A DNA stretch of 13,036 bases from Acanthamoeba lenticulata (lineage: Eukaryota; Discosea; Longamoebia; Acanthamoebidae): assembly GCA_002179805.1 (NCBI GenBank), contig NAVB01001033.1:1-13036 (forward strand), given 5' to 3'. Positions 1 through 8,300 of this stretch are shown in pieces. Under the pieces are notes generated by a model. The model ran no database searches. It worked only from the letters and a program-made list of their open reading frames with translations, and had not been told where the DNA came from. The translations under genes were made by a program, and so were the position numbers. Each line of letters starts with the position of its first letter. Position 1 is the first letter of the stretch.

Positions 1-1520
1 CGCTGCTTGCTGACCTGCCATTGCCCGTGCTGTCGCAACTACACTCAATGCTAGCATCTATTGCTGAAAACCCACCCCCGCAGGAGAATACCGCGGCTGT
101 TGGAGAGGCCTTGCTCAAAGCCGACCCAGCGAGCCTGGAACCTGCGATGCCCCTCCTGCGGTTCATGGGCTGGGACACTTCGTCCCTGGCCCGAGATGGC
201 CACCTCTCCGTCCCGAACGACCCACGAACCCAATTGCTGCAGCTCATGCTGAAGGGCCATCTCAAGCTTCTCACACGAGGTCGCTTACCTGCAGCCACTC
301 TTAACACAAGGAAGCGCAAGGGAAGCGAGCGCGCGGCCGAGCCCGCTCTGCCTGACGGCGGCATCTCCGACAGCGAGCTGGCAAGGCGGAGAGATGGTAT
401 AAAGTGTCAGCTCCATGCTTTGGAGCACGCGATGACTGGGCGAGCACCAACACCGGTCTCTACCGTGGATGCTGAGGCCAAGCGCCAGCGGAAGGATGAA
501 GATGCCGTTCGCTCGACGCCCCCGGGGGAGCCCCTTTCCTCACAAGAGCTGATTCAAATGATCGAAAATGCGCCCCCGCTTCCCTCTACCCTCTGCCCCC
601 AGATCGCTGAGGCCGCTGCGGACATGCGAGCCAAAGCGATTGAATGCATCCGGCGCGGGTATGGCTAACGAGCAGCAGCTGAACTTCCTGCAGCCGACCG
701 AGACTGACTGGCAAGGCTTGCCTGTGCCTGCCTAGGGGTGACGTGAAGGAGGCGGTCAAGGACAATCCCTTAATCACAGGGCGCTGGCCTGGCTCGCGGG
801 CAGACGACCGGGCGCGCGAGATGACGCGCCCCAATTTCTACGCTTACGCCCTGCTCGAGTGCCCAACTGGGGATGGCTCGCAGCTCGGCCTGGCCAACGT
901 GTTTTATATTGGAAAGGGAACCCGCGGACGTGCTCTTCAGCATGTGGTCGACGCGAGGCGGTACCAAGCCTCTGGTCAAAGAGAGGAGATCAATCGGCTT
1001 CTGGCTCAGGGCTTGCCCTGCAACCCTCAACCGGTGCGCATTTTTCCCTTGGCCAAGTTGTTGCACCTTCAGGATGTCTCAGGTCTGGCTGTGTAGAAAC
1101 TTGACCGCATTTGCGACATCTGGAGCTCGGGCGGAGGAGTGCTTGCCCTGCGCTTCGTCCGCAAGTGCACCAGTGAGGACGCGCTCAACTGGGAGAGCAT
1201 CGCTATCGCTCGCCTCGGCAGTCAACTGACCAACCTAGTGGTCTGTGCTGTCCTCTTCATCATCTTTTGTTTTGTTCCTGGTTTGACGTTCAGCCGGGTC
1301 ATGGCCCGGCCTGCAGAAAGGCCAGCGAGTGACCTGGCCGGAGGAGGTCCGCCGTTCGGCCGAAGATTCCTTCGAAGCTTCGCTGCTCGAGGCCATTGAG
1401 CAGTGGAAGCTTCTCACCGACTCGGGACGGGAGTCGTCCACACGGATCGACACGGTGTGGGTCCAGCACTCGGACTACCTTGAGCTGGAGGCGTCGCTCA
1501 AGCGCAGCAGAGGCCAATGA
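1..1520 (+). CDS. PUB-like domain plus C-terminal GIY-YIG (LEM3/ANKLE1-type) nuclease protein, 5' partial
   Basis: The 5' end lies outside the window; the first full codon starts at base 3. Proposed exons are 1-658, 736-1033, 1097-1237 and 1317-1520, with a TGA stop at 1518-1520 and 432 residues visible. The first exon encodes a helical stretch (LHSMLASIAENP, then LLRFMGWDT and LSVPND) resembling PUB domains, which in PNGase and related proteins bind the tail of p97/Cdc48; this match is by eye only. A charged linker with the basic patch RKRKGSERAA follows. From about base 833 comes a GIY-YIG fold: FYAYALLE, then VFYIGKGTRGRALQH with the expected Arg and His, and NWESIAIARLG with the metal-binding Glu. 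All introns keep phase. The 63-base intron (1034-1096) removes an in-frame TAG and restores the domain. If the 659-735 intron (GTATGG...CCTAG) is not used, this is two genes: 1-668, and 821-1520 with ATG at 821 (185 aa). The GIY-YIG call is firm; PUB and the fusion are moderate. Confidence 0.62.
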
Positions 1521-1547
1521 ACGAGGAAGCAGCCATTTCCGTCGAAA

Positions 1548-1557
1548 AATAAATAAA
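1548..1557 (+). terminator. Probable polyadenylation signals (two overlapping AATAAA)
   Basis: Two overlapping AATAAA hexamers start at 1548 and 1552, 28 to 32 bases after the GIY-YIG gene stop. They are the only clear AATAAA pair downstream of a stop in the window. They lie just before the 3' end of the oppositely oriented leishmanolysin gene, whose stop is at 1580, so the two 3' UTRs must overlap or be extremely short. Confidence 0.6.
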
Positions 1558-1579
1558 AATTCATGTTATGGTCTTTAAC

Positions 1580-4349
1580 TCAAGAGCACAGCTCAGCATA
1601 GGCCGGGCACGTGAAGGAGCCTCGGAAGCCCGTAATGCTGATCGTGCCACCGGCGACGGGGCACGACTGCCAGGCCCCGCCGACATTGACCTGCAGCCTC
1701 CCGGACTGGCAGCGGAAGTCGTGGCAGGTGCTGCCCGCGTTGACCAAAAAAGACGTGAAGCTGAGCCACGACGCCACAACATGATCACGAAGAGATGAGA
1801 ACAAAGAGATCGGGCGGTCGCTCGGCTGCCACGCGCAGGAGAACGCACCTGGAGGCCACGATGGTGGACTCGAAGCAGCGCGAGCTGGGTCCGTAGGACT
1901 CGCCCCAGTAGTTGATGGGCGGTTGGTTGTACGGGTCCGTGCACAGCGACGTCCGGTTGGTGTCCTGCATCCCCCGTTTGGGGTAAAAAACACAAAAGAA
2001 AGAAAACAAAAATGCAACAAAAAACAAAAACAAAAAAACAAAAACAAAAAACAAAAAGAGAGGCGAACAAGACCTGGATCCTGAAGGGCTGGTAGTAGGG
2101 GCAAAAGTCCATCAGGTCGACGCTGCCGCCTTGCGTCGGGTCGTCAAAATATCGGTAGGGCGTCGGCAGAGCCGAGTCGTAGGTGCCCTTGATGCATCAA
2201 CAAGAATGAGCGGTGTCAAGAGGAGCTCTCTCTTGTTGAGCTCAACAAGGACAAGAGGACTGGTCGGACGACGTACGATGTTGCAGCTTCCGCGGGTCAG
2301 TCGGCCCGGGCTACAGCGCAGCCGGCTGGTGTCCGTGCAAAAGTAGGCCGGGAAGGCCGACGTCGGGCCCGGCTGGCGCAGGCACGGCGCCATGGTGAAG
2401 TTGCAGCCCGCCCCGGCGCCCCAGTCTGTCCCGCCATCCGGCCACTCCGGAAGTCAGAGCTTCACGACATCACGCTGCCTTCTCGACGTGCGAGCCGCGT
2501 CATGTCATGAACGTACGGAGCGTCTCGGCGGCAGAGTAGTTGGCCCGGTACCAGCCCGAGTCCTGTCGGGATCGCGCAGTTCAGGAGTGAAAGGTTGTGT
2601 GCGTGTGAGCTGTCATGGCGGCACTACATGGGAGAAGGATGATGATGACGAACCTCCATGGCGGCGAGCGTGATGGCGGTCTTGGCCGCGTAGTCGCCGT
2701 AGACGCCCACCCCGGTCATGAACTCTTCCTGTTGGTGAACGTGAGTGGACTGCGGAACAACGAGCTCTGCATGTGTACTAGTGACGATGTGATGATGATC
2801 ACGCACGTTGAAGATGCGCTTCTCCCAGTGCGAGCCTGCCGTGCCCTCGCCGCCCTGATCCTCGAGCTCGACGCCGTTGAGCGTCGGGCAGCCGAAGAAG
2901 CTGCGGGCCCGCGCCAGCACGGTCGGCGTGACCATCTTGGTGATGGTCCGATTGCGTTCGTTGAACGTCTGCGTCACTGTTTGGTGCCACACAGAGCGAG
3001 GTTCCGAGATGAGCGATCAGGCCTGGTCAGTACACACAGGTGTGAACATCGGCCGGGGCTTCGCAATACGGACCAGAGGCGTAGGTGCCGCCCGAGGCGT
3101 TGCGCCACATGGGGAAGACCGAGGACGAGAAGCCCAGCGCGTGGAACATCTCGTGGATGACGGCGTTGAGCTGATATCGGAAGTCCTCCGTGTCGTCTGG
3201 TTGAGACTCTTGAGTCAGTACGTCCCACGCTGAGAAGGAGAGTAACCAAGAAAAAGGATGAAGAAGAAGAAGAAGAAGGAGGGTGGAGCGGAGCGCACTC
3301 GCGGCGGTGCCGAAGTTCTGGGGGCTGAAGTTGACGCTGCCAGCGGTGGGCCGCCCGTTCTGGTCAAACTGGCAGGTGCCTATGCGATGGGGGCAGTCGC
3401 TCCGCGTGAGTCCGGCAATCATCAACGATACGACGAGGGAGGCGCACCGCCGCTGGCAATGTTGGTGCCCGCGGATGGCTGGTTGGTGACGTAGACCACA
3501 AAGTCGGTCGCGGGCAGGCCCGAGTCCAAGTGGGCATCCGGGATCGACGCCTGTCGGTCGATTGAGACCGGTCGGTAAACAATCAACTGAAGTCATCAAG
3601 CCGCGTTGGACGTGGGTGCGTACAAGGCTGCCGCAGGTGGGCTCGGCGTAGTCGATGCAGCGGAACGGGTTGGTGAAGAACCGGATGCATTGGCGCTGGG
3701 GTCGTCGAGTAAAGATTGAGAGTCAAGGGATCGTGTGGCAAGAGAGTGAGAGGCGCAGGGCCAGTAGTAGGTACCTCGAGGACGAGGTTGCCCTGGACGG
3801 GCATCACAGAGAGCGCGCTGTTGATCCACCGGATGGCGGCCGGCATCAACGCCTTGCTGATGTACTCGTCCTGTGTCTGGCGCGTGAGCTCGCGAGACAT
3901 CACGTTACACTACGAACCGAGAGGCGAGGGGACGGCGCATACCAGGTCGTTGTCGAGGTTGCTGTAGTCCGCGTGGATGCGGATTGGCTTGTAAGTGGCG
4001 CCCGAGGTGCCTGAACCACCACGAGTAGCACAGCGGTCAGCTCACTGGCCATCCTTGGGGGAGCAACAAGAATGGTCGTGGTGGTGCGCACCGTTCTGGC
4101 GCTTATGCAGAGCGCTGGCCGGGGCGTAGGACTGTGTGGTGCTTACCCATGTCGAGCGAAACCTGCGGTTTGGGTTGCAAGCTGAGATTGATGCACCTAA
4201 AGATGCACAAGACGACCTACAACGTACGTGGAGGCGATGGAGTCGTGCTGGCAAGAAAAGGCATCACTGTTGCCGAAGCACGCAGTGGCCATCAGCAGCA
4301 TGCCCGCAACCAGCAGGAGGCGGGTGGATGGTGGTGTGCATCGTGGCAT
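1580..4349 (-). CDS. Leishmanolysin-like (M8/GP63 family) secreted zinc metalloprotease
   Basis: Exons on the minus strand, 5' to 3': 4349-4228, 4181-4147, 4010-3943, 3909-3775, 3695-3624, 3550-3432, 3399-3299, 3229-3074, 2976-2807, 2728-2654, 2562-2517, 2425-2277, 2187-2074, 1964-1849, 1760-1580. They total 1659 bases, or 552 aa, with every phase consistent and no internal stop. Residues 1 to about 28 look like a signal peptide ([15 protein letters not shown]), so the enzyme is probably secreted. The zinc site is HEMFHALGF, with H243, E244 and H247; the distant third histidine is H319 in TAGSHWEKR, 72 residues on, matching the long insert typical of GP63. The Met-turn is EEFMTG. ALEDSGWY-like (AAMEDSGWY), [10 protein letters not shown] and many paired cysteines follow family layout. 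The C-terminus ends at CPAYAELCS with no hydrophobic GPI-signal tail. It is unusually exon-rich, with two introns of only 32 to 33 bases. Substrate is unknown; broad endopeptidase activity is the family norm. Family call very sure; a few splice sites uncertain by some bases. Confidence 0.93.
1965..2073 (-). other. Leishmanolysin intron 13, T/G-rich low-complexity tract
   Basis: This 109-base intron begins GTCTTG and ends GATGCAG on the minus strand. Its middle (1985-2057) is almost purely T with scattered G and a few A and C, reading on the plus strand as runs like AAAAACAAAAAC. It separates the exon ending QPFRIQ from the exon starting [10 protein letters not shown]. It forms a very long pyrimidine-rich stretch before the acceptor and explains the AT-rich island in otherwise GC-rich DNA. 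Confidence 0.75.
3230..3298 (-). repeat. (AAG)6 / (CTT)6 microsatellite in leishmanolysin intron 7
   Basis: The plus strand carries six AAG units at 3261-3278, inside a 69-base intron of the minus-strand leishmanolysin gene (GTGCGC...TTCTCAG). On the sense strand it is CTT repeats, so it probably serves as the polypyrimidine tract. The small plus-strand reading frame it creates (poly-Lys) is a by-product. Confidence 0.7.
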
Positions 4350-4707
4350 GGTCGGGGGACAAAGGTGTGATTGACTCGTTGTTGTGGCCGCGGATCCTTA
4401 CCAGCCGAAGGCGCGGACCTCTACACAAGAACGGCCGTTTTACGGTTGGCCCGCCCTGTCAGGGCTTCTTGTCGGCGGCCATCTCGGAGCTCGAGTTCGC
4501 ACAGCCAGCAGAGACTGAGCGAAAACTCTCCTGAGCTTGAGCTGACGATGGCATGTCGTGTGCGGTTGTGGCCCAAACAAGGCGCTCTACAAGCGGCCTC
4601 AACCCAGCTTCATCTGCTCGGTTGTTTTCAAGATATTCTCAACTTCTAATTCACTTCACCAAATGGGGGTGACGCGGTAGCGCCTCTCATCATCCTGCAT
4701 AACCAAC
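4350..4707. promoter_or_regulatory. Divergent intergenic region between leishmanolysin (-) and phosphatase (+) genes
   Basis: This 358-base gap separates the two start codons and must hold both promoters and 5' UTRs. I see no convincing TATA box. The most ordered element is a 13-base inverted repeat at 4453-4465, GCCCTG-T-CAGGGC, with perfect 6-base arms around one central base. The last 90 bases before the phosphatase ATG are poorer in GC and pyrimidine-rich. The context before ATG at 4708 (AACC AAC ATGG) is good. Confidence 0.5.
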
Positions 4708-5292
4708 ATGGAGGTCAAGAAGAAGAACTGGCGAGATGTGGGCGAGTCTTTGCTTCAGCTTGCACCCGATCGTACCATCATTCCCCCAGGCAAAATCTAT
4801 CGATGTGGCCTCATTGACTTCTGCACGTGGGCGGAGCTGGGGCGGCCGAGAACCATCATCAACCTGCGTATGGGAGAGGATGATACTCGTCAGTTCGAGA
4901 AGATAAAAGATCCACAAGACGACAGCATACCACAGGTCAATTGGATCCACCTTAGCATCCCGAACAAGGTAGACAAGTACGACTCGACCAGCGCCGAAGT
5001 GCGCGAATGGCTGACGGCAGCCATGAAGCTGTTTGAAAAGGACCAGAACGTCCAGTTCCCTGTCCTCATTCACTGCCACGCAGGCAAGGACCGAACGGGG
5101 ATCGTCGTCGCCACGCTCTTGAAAATCTTGGGGGTCGAGGAGGAGCTGATTGAACGCGAGTTCCTTCTTTGCGAAAGTGTGGACATTGCTGACCTTCGGC
5201 GCACTTTGAAGGGCTTCAACGACAAGCGAACGATGGAGCTCTACTTCCGTAAGAAGGTGGGCAGCAACAAGATCAAGGCCAGTTTTGTGTAA
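4708..5292 (+). CDS. Tyrosine/dual-specificity or lipid phosphatase, AGKDR P-loop (Y_phosphatase3-like)
   Basis: This is an intact, single-exon 194-aa protein. The active site is HCHAGKDRTG at residues 122-131, the C-x5-R loop with nucleophile C123 and phosphate-binding R129. The AGKDR form of the loop is typical of MptpB-like and Y_phosphatase3 proteins, several of which act on phosphoinositides as well as phosphotyrosine. Upstream motifs NWRDVGESL (7-15), KIYRCGLIDF (29-38) and RTIINLRMGED (48-58) fit the same family. The general-acid loop is probably around 80-92 but I cannot name the residue. There is no signal peptide or membrane segment, so it is likely cytosolic. It lacks introns while every other gene here has them, and it appears lower in GC, which could mean transfer from bacteria or a retrocopy. 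It is convergent with the PH-domain gene, with 96 bases between stops. Confidence 0.88.
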   Translation: MEVKKKNWRDVGESLLQLAPDRTIIPPGKIYRCGLIDFCTWAELGRPRTIINLRMGEDDTRQFEKIKDPQDDSIPQVNWIHLSIPNKVDKYDSTSAEVREWLTAAMKLFEKDQNVQFPVLIHCHAGKDRTGIVVATLLKILGVEEELIEREFLLCESVDIADLRRTLKGFNDKRTMELYFRKKVGSNKIKASFV

Positions 5293-5388
5293 TGCCCCAC
5301 AAAAGGCGGCGATGTACAATGGTTGTGTCTGTGTACGACATGTCTATGCACAAAATGAACTGCAGACCATCACACCCGATTCTAGTGT

Positions 5389-8300
5389 TTACAACACGGT
5401 TGGGGAAGGTGCACAGGGTGATGAGGTGGTTGAAGAAGGAACACCGAGACGCGTGTATCGCATCAGTTGCAGACCCATCACCACCGGTTCCTAACGTGAA
5501 GCACAAAGGTAAGGCCACTACAACGTGAAGCAGGAAGATGACCAAGAGAGAGAGAGAGAGAGAGGCAAGTGGTCCGTACTGGGATCTCACCCTCCACGAT
5601 CCAGTGTCCGTGGTTGGACTTGGAGGCCAGGAAGTGTCGCGAGAACTTCCAGTGCTCCTCGACTCCCTTGTCGTTGATGAACTCGCGCTCTTGTTCGTCC
5701 CACAGGTAGGTAAAGTCGGCCGAGTTCATCAGCGAGAAGTCCTGCAGCCGCATTTTGGCTCCGCCCTCGCTGTGCCACATGAGGGTCACCCCGTCCCACA
5801 CGCCGGAGCCAAAGCCAGACTGCTGGATGCGCTCGACCATCGCACTGCTGGCCACCTCAGCCGGGCCGCCCTCGATGGCGACGCGTGCAGGCACGAGCGT
5901 CTGACCGTTCCACGTGTAGCTCACCGCCAGCTTTCGCCCTTCCCACTGCAGCCCGTCCAGTATGCTCAACTCACCTGTTTGGTCATAAACAATCATCACT
6001 CTCTAATGTTAGTCCAATGTGGACACAAAGGCACACAACTGTCCAAGTAAAGAGAGGCGCACCCGTCTTGCCGTTGTAGATCCATTCCTCGTCGTCAGCA
6101 GACTTGATCGAACCGCCCTTCAGCCCGACAAAATATCGCGTGCGCAGGAAGGATAGCTGCGTGCAGCGTGTGTCCAGCAGGTTAGGTCACAACCTGGCGA
6201 GGGAAATGGGAGATGACCTTTCGCCACTTACCTTCTGGGCAGTGGTCAAGATGGAACGGTCCTTCATGCCGTCGATGGCAAGTATCCACTTGACGTTTTC
6301 CGCGGGCGTGGGCGCGGCCAGGCACAGCTGGACCTCACTCACCAGCGACAACTCGATGTAGTCATGCTGGCCCTCCTGCTTGGCACCCCAACATCTCAGC
6401 ATGAGTTTATATTCTAAAGAAACAGATCCAGAAATATAAATAATTAACAGAAATAAAGAAGTGATAAAACACACCTTGGGCGTTTTGTCCTGGTGGGTGA
6501 TGCACATGACCTCGCCTGTCATCACCTCTCGTATCAATTTCTCGCACTTGACGCTGGAGTAGATTTTGAGTCCCTGCTCGTTGAGCGTGCACCACACCTT
6601 CTTCCAGCTCTTGGAGAGGACCATCACCGGTCCGGCCAGGTAGGGCCGCGCCAGATCGCCGCGCAGTCGCTCCACTGCGCACAGGTAGACAGCCACAACG
6701 ACGTCACAAGCGTGTCCGATGGAAGAAGAAGAGGAGACGTTCGTACCGCGCGATGGCACAGAGATGGACTGCGCCACGATTCCGCCTGCAAACGCGGTGG
6801 GGTCGCCCTCGAGCTGCAGCTCCCGCAGCAGGTCCTTGAAGCGGTCCGCACGGTTCTTCGAGATGCCTGCACCCTCTGCGCAATGTCGCACACCACCACC
6901 ACAACTCAATTCCCGTCCTATCCCGCCTCGACGGACAAGCCCAAGCTCAAGCAAGGGACGTACTGGTGAGCTTGTCGAGCGTTCTGTCGCGCTGGAAATA
7001 CGGCTGGCGCCGCCGCTCGATGTCGTCGGCGTCGTCTGCCGTCGGCGAGTAGTCGCCGCTGCTCCCGCTGTCGCTGCTTTCCGAGTGAATCGCGGCAAAG
7101 GCCGGGTCGTCGAAAAGCTGGACGGCCGTGAGCCGCCGCCGCGAGTGCGATTGGTTCAGCCCGGCGCTGGTGCTCTTCTTGATGCCAGCGCCACTTGCCT
7201 CTGCGCCGCCGCTGCGCGGGCTGCCCAGGCTGCTGCTGGACTGGGCCGGCAACGACGTGGACAATTGTCCAGTACAACGCGTCGTCGGCTTCGCCGCCAT
7301 GCTCGATGCTGGCATGGGCATTGGCCGAGTTACTTGCCCAGAGACGGCGGACGGGCGCTGGGGCGACGCCGATCGTGGCGAGGCCGCCGGCGAGGGCGAG
7401 CCGCTTCGTGGCGAATCGCGCGGCGAGCCTGGAGCCGAAGAAAATGATGAAGCCGCGAGTGATGTGCGGTCGGGCGTAAAATAGCTGCGCAGTTTGTGAA
7501 GCGTCTGGCCGATGGCCAGCAGCTTGTTCCACGAGTCGGCGATGACCACGTATTTCTTGATGATGTTGACCTTGGTCCGGACCTCCCACAGCTGAAAGTC
7601 GATGGTCTTCCAGAACTGCAGTACCTCCTGGCCCTCGGGCGTCTTGGGGTCGATTCGGACCAGGTCGGTTGGGTGCTGCTTCGGGCTGTAGAGGGCCGAC
7701 CCGACAGGAAACACTTCCAACACGGCCTTGATCTGGGCGAGGCTGGCGCAGTCGTCGCGTTTGAGCGTGACGCTCTCGGGCGTGCGGACGACTTCGCTCT
7801 CAATTTCCACCACGCGTGCCTGAATGTGCAAAACGGTATTGTCAGTGAGCCACTCACAAAGGGAGATGGCGAGCTGAATAGTGGCATCGCGTACCCAAGC
7901 CAGCACGTCGTCGAGGATTGTGAGCATCAACCTCCGGAGCTCTTGGATGCGTTCCTGCGATGGTCCGTCTGTTGTCGTTGTCGACGTTCCGGAAGCCGCC
8001 GATGGCGACGGCGAGGGATGCATGATGGCTTGCGCGACTTCGTGGCTGCCCATCGAGTGAGAGCGCCTCCCGGTGGACCCGAGGGGTGACGCGCCCGAGC
8101 GGGGCGAAGCCGTCGCAAAGTGCTTAGGCCCGGCGGCTTGTTGTGTCTGCGCTGCCGTTCCCGAGCCCGCCGCCGCCGCCGCCGCCGCCGAACCGGAGCG
8201 CGGGGAAGAGACGGTGCGGTGAGACGGCGTGTGAGGCGTGTTGGAACGCACGCGAGGGGAGACCATGCTGGCGCTTGTGCCGCCCGGGCTCGCTGCAAAC

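Noticed and set aside
1985..2057. A/C tract as a CRISPR array, transposon end or poly(A) insertion scar
   Set aside because: No regular repeat-spacer spacing, no target-site duplication or element coding region; it is fully contained in a predicted intron.
3258..3494. Plus-strand frame beginning with a poly-Lys run
   Set aside because: The Lys run is the AAG microsatellite in a leishmanolysin intron and the rest is antisense to exons 6 and 7.
1561..4349. The leishmanolysin locus as a frameshifted pseudogene
   Set aside because: All frame changes coincide with GT-AG introns and matching phases, the full catalytic set is present, and the model has no internal stop.
5538..6050. A 170-codon plus-strand open frame
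   Set aside because: It starts in the AG microsatellite of an intron and runs antisense to the conserved C-terminal exon of the PH-domain gene.
7253..7345. Possible extra 93-base in-frame intron in the PH gene (GTAACT...CCCAG on the minus strand)
   Set aside because: Motifs and length allow it, but the sequence lies in a Ser/Pro-rich linker where reading through is equally plausible, so it was left as exon.
6719..7447. A 242-codon plus-strand open frame opposite the PH-domain gene
   Set aside because: It is Arg/Ala-rich, has no family features, and is antisense to exons with clear PH-domain and protein-like content; it is a product of high GC.
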